This document shows positions 17,186 to 25,016 of a stretch of 51,556 nt of DNA, in pieces. Under the pieces are notes generated by a model that saw nothing but the letters and a program-made list of their open reading frames with translations, did no database searches and was not told the origin of the DNA. Source of the stretch: Chitinophagaceae bacterium (GTDB lineage: Bacteria; Bacteroidota; Bacteroidia; Chitinophagales; Chitinophagaceae). A program made the translations under genes and the position numbers. The stretch's first letter is position 1; each line of letters begins with the position of its first letter. The stretch is from the NCBI GenBank assembly GCA_025360525.1, contig JANYCA010000062.1, positions 1 to 51,556 on the forward strand, given 5' to 3'.

Positions 17186-19276
17186 TTGACCGGCCTTTCA
17201 ACTTTTACAACATTTCAGTACACATACAATACAGTTCTGTTGCGAAAATGCTGCAGCTGTTTGTTGATGTTTTTGTTGACTGCAAATGCAGCAATTGCTC
17301 AAAGCGGCTGCGAAGTAAAGGGTGTAAAAGGGCAAACACCTGCTTCAGCCTTCCCGGTTTGTGGTGGTACGTTGTTTGTGCAGGATACAGTGCCCGATTG
17401 TATTAATTACCCCATTCCTGCCCCGGGCTGTCGGCTTGTGGGTGTGGGGGATTATAAAGATAAAAATCCCTTTTGGTACACGTTTACCTGCTATAGTTCC
17501 GGCACCTTGGGTTTTGAAATTGTTCCTAAAAATTTGGGAGATAATTACAACTGGCAGTTCTACGATATAACAGGCCACGGCGCATCTGAAATTTACTCGG
17601 ATGGTGCATTGGTTAGGGCAGCAAACTGGAGCGGAAGTCCGGGTAAAACGGGTGCAACATCCAGTGGCATCAATGTCAGGGAATGTGCTTCTGCACCGGG
17701 TGAAAATGTTTCGACCTATAGTAAAATGCCCGACATTATCGAAGGCCATACCTACCTGTTGATGGTAAGTCATTTTGACGATTTTACACAAAGTGGTTTT
17801 ACACTTTCTTTTAAAGGTGGTTCTGCAAGTATTGAAAATCCGGCAACACCCCGATTGTTGCAGGCTGCTGCAAATTGCGATGGAACGCAGCTAGGCGTTA
17901 AGCTTTCAAAAAAAATGATCTGTACCAGTATTGCTGCTAATGGAAGCGATTTTGAAATACAGGGCTTAACAGGTACTATCAACGCTGCTGTGGGTGTTGG
18001 TTGTAGTGGAGGATTTGGTTCAGATTCTGTATTACTTAATTTAAACAGTCCAATTGCTCCGGGAAACTACACAATGGTTATAAAAAAGGGTAGTGATAAC
18101 AATACCCTCCTGGATAATTGTCTTGACTCAATTGAGCGTGGAAACGCTATTACGTTTAAGGTGCTTGAAAGGCTGCCGGCAATGATGGATAGCATCACTA
18201 CTCCCTCCTGTGCACCTGAAAAGTTAACGCTGGTATTTAAAAAAAATATCCGTTGCAGTTCAATTGCCGAGGATGGCAGCGACTTTATTGTTACGGGTCC
18301 CTATCCTGTAAAAGTTATAAAAGCAAATGTGCTTTGCGCAAACGGCCTTACGACTAAAATTGAGTTGCAATTGGCGGCGCCCATGGTACACGAGGGAACT
18401 TATGCTGTGCAGCTTATTAACGGAACGGATGGCAATGCCATTGCAGACCAATGCAACCTTGAAACACCCGCTGGTGCAACCCAAAATTTTGATGTTAAAG
18501 ATACCGTGTCGGCGGCTTTTACTTCCCGGTTATACCCGGGTTGCAGGTACGATACCATCAATTATTTTAATGCTGCAACAAATGGCCAAACAAACTGGAA
18601 CTGGCAATTCGATAATGGCAGCAGCACCCAAATAAACCCAACAGTTGTATACAGCAATTTTGGCAATAAAGCCACAAGGCTTATTACCGGCAATGGTTTT
18701 TGCAGTGATACTGCAGTAGTCAATTTTTTTATTAATCATGATTCACTGCGGGCAGCTTTTACCGTGCCATCGGTTTATTGCCCCAATGATCTTGCTTATT
18801 TTAAAGATACCAGTATTGGTAAAATAACCAACTGGTACTGGCAGTTTGGTAATGGGTTGCAAAGTACTTTACAAGCTCCTCCTCCCCAACAGTATACTGC
18901 CGCAGGCGTTGACCGTTTGTACCCGATACAGCTAATTGTGAAGAGTGATAAAGCCTGTTACGATACGGCTACAGCCTATTTAAAAGTGGCCAACAACTGC
19001 CGCATTGCTGTACCCTCCGCCTTTACACCAAACAATGATGGCCTTAACGATTACCTGTACCCACTAAACGCCTACAAAGCCAGCAATCTTACATTCACTT
19101 TATTTAACAGGCAGGGCAATCAACTTTTTTCTACAAATGACTGGACAATTAAGTGGGACGGCACATTTAAAGGTGAACAGCAACCCACTGGTGTTTATAT
19201 CTGGCGGCTTCAATATATCGACGGAGACACCGGTAAGCAAGTTAGCAGTAAAGGAATAACCGTTTTAATTAGGTGA
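17186..19276 (+). CDS. T9SS B-type secreted protein with duplicated four-Cys modules and PKD domains
   Basis: Up to 696 residues. Both plausible starts are TTG (17186 or 17240). The second gives a compact signal peptide RKCCSCLLMFLLTANAAIAQ. After an N-terminal beta-rich domain (about 40-215) come two similar modules (about 219-330 and 332-440). Each contains a CTSIAANGSDF / CSSIAEDGSDF motif and four cysteines in the same order. Two PKD-like domains follow (about 442-517 and 520-602), each with a W-x-W-Q-F core. The last 90 residues are the gliding-type (B-type) C-terminal domain beginning VPSAFTPNNDGLNDY. Such proteins are exported by T9SS and attached to the surface. The function of this one is unknown. 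Confidence 0.8.
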   Translation: MTGLSTFTTFQYTYNTVLLRKCCSCLLMFLLTANAAIAQSGCEVKGVKGQTPASAFPVCGGTLFVQDTVPDCINYPIPAPGCRLVGVGDYKDKNPFWYTFTCYSSGTLGFEIVPKNLGDNYNWQFYDITGHGASEIYSDGALVRAANWSGSPGKTGATSSGINVRECASAPGENVSTYSKMPDIIEGHTYLLMVSHFDDFTQSGFTLSFKGGSASIENPATPRLLQAAANCDGTQLGVKLSKKMICTSIAANGSDFEIQGLTGTINAAVGVGCSGGFGSDSVLLNLNSPIAPGNYTMVIKKGSDNNTLLDNCLDSIERGNAITFKVLERLPAMMDSITTPSCAPEKLTLVFKKNIRCSSIAEDGSDFIVTGPYPVKVIKANVLCANGLTTKIELQLAAPMVHEGTYAVQLINGTDGNAIADQCNLETPAGATQNFDVKDTVSAAFTSRLYPGCRYDTINYFNAATNGQTNWNWQFDNGSSTQINPTVVYSNFGNKATRLITGNGFCSDTAVVNFFINHDSLRAAFTVPSVYCPNDLAYFKDTSIGKITNWYWQFGNGLQSTLQAPPPQQYTAAGVDRLYPIQLIVKSDKACYDTATAYLKVANNCRIAVPSAFTPNNDGLNDYLYPLNAYKASNLTFTLFNRQGNQLFSTNDWTIKWDGTFKGEQQPTGVYIWRLQYIDGDTGKQVSSKGITVLIR

Positions 19277-19494
19277 GATAATATCTTCAAGCCATCTGTT
19301 TATTAAGCACACTGGGCAAGTAGATAATCATTGTGTTCAATAGCTGCTGATTTTAAAAGCAGCTACTTTCATTACGCTCCAATTGCTACTTCAAATTTCA
19401 ATATATTGCGAAGGCTTGCAAAGTAATATCCAGTCAAAAAAAATTAGCAATTTATTTATTGCATTTATTTTAAAATTATCGAAAACGCTGTTGT

Positions 19495-21699
19495 ATGAAA
19501 TCCATTTATTTTATTTCCATCTTTTTATCAGGGTTAATTTTTTCTATTCCCTGCCAGTCTCAAACCACCATTGCCGTTGAAACAGCTACCTATGCAATAG
19601 TGCTGCAGGCAGATAAAGAAAATATGCTTAGCACTGTATATTGTGGTAATAAACTGGAAGCGGCTGCAGACTATACAGGCATTGCTGAAATTTCCCGATA
19701 CCCGCAGGGCAATGCAGGCATCTATAACAACGCTTACACACCCGCAGGCACCTGGAACCTTTCTGAGCCTGCCTTACAGGTTACGCATGCAGATGGCAAT
19801 ACCTCACTGGACTTAAAATATGTAAGCCATCTCACCACCAAACCAGATGCAAATACCAGCATTACAGAAATTACTTTGCAGGATCCTGTTTATAAACTAA
19901 CCGTACAATTGTTTTATAAAACATGGAACAAAGAAAATGTAATAGAACAGTGGACGGAGATAAGTAACAAAGAACAGGGACCGGTGATATTACAGAAATA
20001 TGCATCGGCTAATTTATATTTTACCAATAAAGATTTTTACCTCACCAGTTTCCAGGGAGAGTACCTGAAAGAATTGCAGCCGATGGAAGAAAAATTATTG
20101 CAGGGAACCAGAACCATCGATAGTAAATTGGGTACAAGAGCTATGCTGCTGGGCTCTCCCAATTTTATGGTATCTTTTGGCGGACCGGCAAAAGAAAACA
20201 GTGGTACAGTAATGTTGGGTCAGCTTGCATGGAGTGGAAATTTTAAACTCGATTTTGAAGTTGATTCTTATAAAAATCTGCGGCTGATAACCGGCATTAA
20301 TCCTTACCAGGCTGCTTATACTTTACAGCCGGGAAAAAGTTTTAAAACCCCTTCGTTGATTTACACATTGTCTAATACCGGTACAGGCGAAGCCAGTCGT
20401 CAGCTACATACCTGGGCAAGAAAATATCGCTTACTGGATGGACAGGGCGAAAGGCTTACGCTGCTCAATAATTGGGAAGCTACCTATTTTGATTTTGATG
20501 AAAATAAACTCTCGGGGTTGTTTAAAGATGCAAAAAAATTAGGAGTGGATATGTTTCTGCTGGATGATGGCTGGTTTGGTAACAAGTATCCCCGCAACAA
20601 TGATAATGCAGGCCTGGGCGACTGGCAGGAAAATGTAAAAAAGTTGCCACATGGTATTGGTTACCTGGTAAAGGAAGCAAAGGCAGCCGGTGTAAAGTTT
20701 GGTATATGGATAGAGCCTGAAATGGTGAACCCCAAAAGTGATTTGTATGAGAAGCATTTAGACTGGGTGATAAGGCAACCACAACGGCCGGAAAAATATT
20801 ATCGCAATCAGCTGGTGCTTGATCTTTCTAACCCAGAAGTACAAAATTTCGTGTTTGGAATTATTGACGACCTGTTTACCAAAAACCCGGAGCTGGCATT
20901 TATTAAATGGGATTGCAATGCTGTTATCTACAATGCCTATTCTGCCTGGTTAAATAAAAATAAAATTCCGCAAACACATCTTTACACGGAGTATGTAAAA
21001 GGGCTTTATATTGTGCTGGAACGCATAAGAGCAAAATACCCCAAAGTGCCTATGATGCTGTGTTCCGGCGGTGGTGGCCGGGCCGATTATGAAATACTGA
21101 AATACTTTACAGAGTTTTGGCCCAGTGATAATACGGAGCCTGTTGAACGTATATTTCTTCAATGGGATTATTCCTATTTCTTTCCTTCCATTGCAATTGA
21201 TTGCCATGTTACAGACTGGGGCAAGCAGCCTATTAAATTCCGGGTGGATGTTGCCAGCATGGGTAAACTTGGGTTTGATATTGTAGCCGCTAAACTTAGT
21301 GAAAACGACCTGGCATTTTGCCAGCAGGCAATTAAAAATTACAATGGGTTTAAAGATATTGTATGGCATGGCAATCAATACCGGTTGTTGAGTCCTTACG
21401 AAAATCCTGCAGCTGCTATTGAATATGTGAGTGAAGATAAAACTACCGCTATCCTTTTTAGTTACCTGCACAGCAATCGATTTGTAATTAATGCTACTGA
21501 AAGGCCCATTCAATTAAAAGGGTTGGATGCCGCAAAAAAATATGCAGTAAAAGAAATTAATTTGTATCCGGGTGCCAAATCAACACTCGAAGAAGGGAAA
21601 ATTTATACTGGCGATTTTTTAATGAATGTGGGGCTTAACCCCGATGTTAATTATGGCAGAACCAGTGTGATTATTCAAATAAATGAAGTAGTGAAATAG
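19495..21699 (+). CDS. alpha-galactosidase, glycoside hydrolase family 36
   Basis: 734 residues with a signal peptide ending near residue 23 (CQSQ), so periplasmic or exported. The N-terminal beta-sandwich (to about 320) is followed by a TIM barrel with the GH36 signatures LLDDGWFG, GIWIEPEMVNP and FIKWDCN. By family comparison Asp473 in KWDCN is the nucleophile and Asp545 in WPSDNTEP the acid/base. CSGGGGRADYE lies between them. It ends with a small beta-domain. It hydrolyses terminal alpha-1,6-galactosides such as melibiose or raffinose-type sugars. It stands alone: no SusC/SusD pair or regulator is adjacent, so it is not part of a visible polysaccharide utilisation locus. Confidence 0.92.
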   Translation: MKSIYFISIFLSGLIFSIPCQSQTTIAVETATYAIVLQADKENMLSTVYCGNKLEAAADYTGIAEISRYPQGNAGIYNNAYTPAGTWNLSEPALQVTHADGNTSLDLKYVSHLTTKPDANTSITEITLQDPVYKLTVQLFYKTWNKENVIEQWTEISNKEQGPVILQKYASANLYFTNKDFYLTSFQGEYLKELQPMEEKLLQGTRTIDSKLGTRAMLLGSPNFMVSFGGPAKENSGTVMLGQLAWSGNFKLDFEVDSYKNLRLITGINPYQAAYTLQPGKSFKTPSLIYTLSNTGTGEASRQLHTWARKYRLLDGQGERLTLLNNWEATYFDFDENKLSGLFKDAKKLGVDMFLLDDGWFGNKYPRNNDNAGLGDWQENVKKLPHGIGYLVKEAKAAGVKFGIWIEPEMVNPKSDLYEKHLDWVIRQPQRPEKYYRNQLVLDLSNPEVQNFVFGIIDDLFTKNPELAFIKWDCNAVIYNAYSAWLNKNKIPQTHLYTEYVKGLYIVLERIRAKYPKVPMMLCSGGGGRADYEILKYFTEFWPSDNTEPVERIFLQWDYSYFFPSIAIDCHVTDWGKQPIKFRVDVASMGKLGFDIVAAKLSENDLAFCQQAIKNYNGFKDIVWHGNQYRLLSPYENPAAAIEYVSEDKTTAILFSYLHSNRFVINATERPIQLKGLDAAKKYAVKEINLYPGAKSTLEEGKIYTGDFLMNVGLNPDVNYGRTSVIIQINEVVK

Positions 21700-21820
21700 C
21701 AGGTTGAAATGATAATATAGTTATTGAAGCAGCACCAAAGTACTTGAATACGCTTGAACAAATTAGCGAATTTACCGAATGCTGGTTAAAGCAATTTGTT
21801 GCGTTAAAACGCTGGGTGGC

Positions 21821-22363
21821 CTATTGTTTTGTATAATAAAACCCCAATTCGGTATCTACATTCATCATATCAATTAATAAGGGCTCTTTCATTGGATCAA
21901 AAAGAAATATACCACTTATATCACCTTTGGTATTTAGGTCGATTACTGTGTTGCTTTTGTCTGCTTTTAAAAACTTTAGGTAGCGGGCTTTTGAAGTTTC
22001 AATAATTAGCAACCGGGGCCAGTATTTTTTCAATTCGATCCTTGCGTTTCTCATTTGAAAAAATTTTTCATGCGTAACACTTTCAAAAATATTGGGCTTA
22101 AAAATCAATTTTATTTTTTCCAGTTGCAGGGAATCCGGATTGTAAAATACTGCAGCTGCAGTTGTAATGATTAACGTATCAGAAAAGGATGAAGGCGGCT
22201 TTACCAGTCTTGTTTCGGTGGAGATTCGTTGATTATTATTATCTGCCTTGTTATTTTTTTTGTTATCACCGCTGCAGGAAAATAATAATTGTAAAACAAA
22301 GGCAAACATGCAGGTTGGTATTATCAGCTTGATTGCAATATTTTTTTTTCTGGTTAGCTGCAT
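21821..22363 (-). CDS. lipoprotein of unknown function
   Basis: 180 residues with a basic N-terminus, a hydrophobic stretch and a lipobox LLFSC, so lipid attachment would be at Cys30. A low-complexity Asn/Lys/Asp linker (NKKNNKADNNNQ) follows, then a compact domain of about 130 residues with DTLIITTAAAVFYNPDSLQLEKI and a C-terminal VDTELGFYYTKQ. I do not recognise the family. It is on the same strand as the DUF5777 operon but lies downstream of two terminator-like hairpins, so it is probably a separate unit. Confidence 0.65.
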   Translation of the reverse strand: MQLTRKKNIAIKLIIPTCMFAFVLQLLFSCSGDNKKNNKADNNNQRISTETRLVKPPSSFSDTLIITTAAAVFYNPDSLQLEKIKLIFKPNIFESVTHEKFFQMRNARIELKKYWPRLLIIETSKARYLKFLKADKSNTVIDLNTKGDISGIFLFDPMKEPLLIDMMNVDTELGFYYTKQ

Positions 22364-22403
22364 AACATAAATTATAATTGTTTCAGTAGCAAAATATGAT
22401 AAT

Positions 22404-22484
22404 AAAAAGAGCCTTTAATTGAATTCAACTAAAGGCTCTTTTTATTATGAAACTACTCTTTTACCAATACTTTAGTAAAAGAGT
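22404..22484 (-). terminator. double hairpin terminating the YceI-DUF5777 operon
   Basis: Two inverted repeats follow the DUF5777 stop on the complementary strand. The nearer has ACTCTTTTAC (22455-22464) with GTAAAAGAGT (22475-22484). The farther is a perfect 14-bp pair AAAAAGAGCCTTTA (22404-22417) with TAAAGGCTCTTTTT (22430-22443), flanked by A/T runs so that it can work in both directions. Confidence 0.75.
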
Positions 22485-22493
22485 TTTATTGGG

Positions 22494-23480
22494 TTAGTAA
22501 TTCCACAAACGGGTTATATTAAATCCAATAAGAAATTGTCCTCCAGACATTTTTTTAGTTGATCCATCTGCTAGCTGATCAGTATAAGCAAATGGTGCGT
22601 TTGTATTATAGAGATTATTTCTTTGTGGACTCAGGTAAGAGTAATTTCCGCAAAACAACTGGAAGCTGTGACTGCTGGTGTTAAATTCTACACCAAAAGA
22701 AAGATTGGGCAAAGGGTTGTTTTTTGCATGTTTCGTAATAGGCTGATCGTAATTTATCAGGAACGAAGTAACATTGGTTAACCTGTATCTTGCCGATACT
22801 GCTACTGCAAAATGATTGTGTTTCATTTCCTCAAATATCACCTTACCGGTACTGTCATTTTTAGTATAATATCCATTCACCGAATTTTGGTGGGAAAGAC
22901 TTGGTGCAATTTGTACGGAAAACTTGTCGGAGATTTTACGTGCAATTATTACCTGGTTGAAAAAAGACACTCGTTGCTCCCGATATTTAAACAGGCTTTT
23001 ATCCGCATCTTTCCTGGTATCGTACGCCACATTGCCATAATAGGTAATGCTTACCGGGTATTTACCGTTTGTTTGGGTAAGGATACTGTATTTTGCACTG
23101 GCATCCCACAACATGTTTGCCTTGGTAATACCTATACCGAGGTATAAATTATTGATGGGTGCATATGATACACCCATGCGGATGTTGGAGGGTGCAAAAA
23201 ATCCCCAAAAATCATCATAACCCTTGGTAACAATACCAAACCGGTGCTGAATATCCATTTCGAATGTACCTTTTACAGGAACCATTACAGTTTGATTATC
23301 GATGATCCACACACTATTAAAGGTGTTTTTTACTGGCTTTTGTTTTGCCGGTGCCACAGATTTGGAAATAGTTAAGCTGTCATCCTGGGCAACTACTGCA
23401 CTGCTGATTAACAGGAGCCATATGGTGAGATAAGCTGTAGTCGTCAATCTGCTTTTTACTTTACTTATAATGCTTTTCAT
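22494..23480 (-). CDS. DUF5777 family outer-membrane beta-barrel protein
   Basis: 328 residues. Signal peptide to about residue 31 (SSAVVAQ), a short Pro/Lys linker, then repeated amphipathic beta-strands. Family-type features are VMVPVKGTFEMDIQHRFG, DDFWGFFAPSNIRMGVSYAP and the C-terminal strand GGQFLIGFNITRLWNY. The final aromatic residue fits an outer-membrane barrel. The function of DUF5777 barrels is not established. It is the third gene of an operon with a YceI-like lipoprotein and a CX4CH cytochrome-like lipoprotein (21-nt spacing each), which suggests the barrel works with periplasm-facing lipid- and haem-binding partners. Confidence 0.8.
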   Translation of the reverse strand: MKSIISKVKSRLTTTAYLTIWLLLISSAVVAQDDSLTISKSVAPAKQKPVKNTFNSVWIIDNQTVMVPVKGTFEMDIQHRFGIVTKGYDDFWGFFAPSNIRMGVSYAPINNLYLGIGITKANMLWDASAKYSILTQTNGKYPVSITYYGNVAYDTRKDADKSLFKYREQRVSFFNQVIIARKISDKFSVQIAPSLSHQNSVNGYYTKNDSTGKVIFEEMKHNHFAVAVSARYRLTNVTSFLINYDQPITKHAKNNPLPNLSFGVEFNTSSHSFQLFCGNYSYLSPQRNNLYNTNAPFAYTDQLADGSTKKMSGGQFLIGFNITRLWNY

Positions 23481-23501
23481 TTGTTAAATTTTTAAGGTCA
23501 C

Positions 23502-23885
23502 TTAATTATTAGGCGCACCATTTCTTATCCAGTCATACACTTTTTGCCTGTCTGTTGCAGAAGGTATATACTCTCTCATTTCTCCATTAATCATTTTATA
23601 TAAAACGCTTTCTTTGGGAATGGAAGTATTTATAAATCCGCCATTAACAATTTGAAGGTAAGAACCAGTTGCAGCCGTATAAGGCTTATGTGCCCCGGCA
23701 ACATGGCAGCCTGTAAGTGAACATTTTGTATCAAGCATTGGGGCCAAATCAGTTTTAAAACTTACAAATTGTGGAGGACCATCAGGATCCACAGCAACTT
23801 CTGGCAGTATTACATCTTTGTAGCAACCGGATAGCCCAAAAGCGATGGCACAAATCAGTCCGGTATATTTTAATAATCGTTTCAT
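23502..23885 (-). CDS. cytochrome c-like lipoprotein with CX4CH motif
   Basis: 127 residues. The lipobox LSGC places the lipid on Cys21. The single-domain remainder has FKTDLAPMLDTKCSLTGCH, cited here for its Cys55-x4-Cys60-His61 motif, which resembles the c-type cytochrome motif with two extra spacer residues. It ends with an IPSATDRQKVYDWIRNGAPNN helix typical of small cytochrome-c-like domains in Bacteroidota, and methionines in LYKMINGEM could supply a distal ligand. Whether haem is covalently attached through a CX4CH motif here is not shown by sequence. It is the second gene of the YceI-DUF5777 operon, 21 nt from each neighbour. Confidence 0.75.
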   Translation of the reverse strand: MKRLLKYTGLICAIAFGLSGCYKDVILPEVAVDPDGPPQFVSFKTDLAPMLDTKCSLTGCHVAGAHKPYTAATGSYLQIVNGGFINTSIPKESVLYKMINGEMREYIPSATDRQKVYDWIRNGAPNN

Positions 23886-23906
23886 TGTAATTCAGTTTTG
23901 GGGTGA

Positions 23907-24701
23907 TTATTTATTATTGAAATTCATGTTACATTCAATATCAATTTTATCAGCAATACTGGTACTTGTAATTCCAAAATCCCTGCAGTTAAACTGAAAT
24001 TTAAGTTGTAAACCAAATACATCATAGCTGGAAGTTGGTAATGTTACAGTTGCTCTAGGAATGTATTTTAATCTACCCACAATTGTTTCGGTTGTTGGAC
24101 TGGCGAGTTTTCCCTGCCATGTTAAATTGAGTGTAACAATGTAATCTGCACTTAAAGCATCATATGCTACCTTGGTAGTTTTAATTTTAGCAAGATTGGT
24201 TACTGACAGATTTTGTGTACCAGGTATGATAGCCGTTGTTCCCATTCCTGCCACATTGCAACCTACATCTCTACCGGGCTCTCCTGTGTTGGATTGGTTA
24301 ATTTGAACATATCCGTTAAAATACGTTTTTGAAGGATCGCTCTCGTAAAAAGCCCATGAAGAATCTTTTAGCGGTTGGCCAGCTACAGAATAAGTTGTCA
24401 TTTCGGCATCCGTAACATTGTGCACTCCAAATTGGTTAAAACGACCGGTAAGTAAACCGGCAGCAGCCATGTAACTGGTTGACCACAATGTACTGGAGTG
24501 AACCTTGTCTAATTTCCATTCCAAAGGATTTGCGGCAGTCATATTACCCGGTGTTAGAACTGCAGTACCCCGTACAATTACAGGTGTGGTTGAGGCCGGT
24601 GGTGGCAGCAAATCGTTTTCTCGTTTACAACTGGCAATGTATCCATAACTACTTAAAAGCAGTAATACAATTAGCAGCGTTTTATTATCAAAGAGTTTCA
24701 T
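23907..24701 (-). CDS. YceI-like lipoprotein
   Basis: 264 residues. The lipobox (YIASC) puts the lipid anchor on Cys25, followed by a Pro-rich linker and a YceI-type domain. WKLDKVHSS near residue 62 is the usual W-x-x-D-x-x-HS opening, GLLTGRFNQFGV is the G-x-F strand, and a long eight-stranded barrel pattern continues to CNMNFNNK. YceI proteins form lipocalin-like barrels that bind isoprenoid quinones or similar lipids. This one is extended and carries extra cysteines (Cys148 area in DVGCNVAG, FNCRDFG, IECNMN). It is the first gene of a three-gene operon with a -7 box 38 nt upstream. Confidence 0.82.
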   Translation of the reverse strand: MKLFDNKTLLIVLLLLSSYGYIASCKRENDLLPPPASTTPVIVRGTAVLTPGNMTAANPLEWKLDKVHSSTLWSTSYMAAAGLLTGRFNQFGVHNVTDAEMTTYSVAGQPLKDSSWAFYESDPSKTYFNGYVQINQSNTGEPGRDVGCNVAGMGTTAIIPGTQNLSVTNLAKIKTTKVAYDALSADYIVTLNLTWQGKLASPTTETIVGRLKYIPRATVTLPTSSYDVFGLQLKFQFNCRDFGITSTSIADKIDIECNMNFNNK

Positions 24702-25016
24702 AAAAAAGTTTTAAATAATTAATGATTTGTTAATTACACAAAGCTATAAGAGCTGTTATGACAATTCTATGACGCATGTTTGAGCTTAGTATGATAAAAG
24801 TTGGGAATTATCCTAACAATAATCATGTTTTTGAAAAGGGAAAAAAATCGGGGATGAGCCAATGAATATTCAGGAATGAAACAAATACAGAACTGCTTAA
24901 TAGATGGAATTAGAAAGAATTATTTGCCGGAAGCTGCAAATTTTTAAAAGGATAATGATAATAAATGGTATGAGGCAAAATAATGCTCAACGGAATTCAT
25001 TTGTACAAATACCTAT
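24702..25016. other. gene-free stretch with a -7 box
   Basis: Between the YceI gene and the MMPL gene, both on the complementary strand. The complementary strand of 24739-24746 reads TAGCTTTG, a TAnnTTTG -7 box for the YceI operon, predicting a leader of about 30 nt. No terminator hairpin or repeat was seen in the remainder. Confidence 0.5.
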
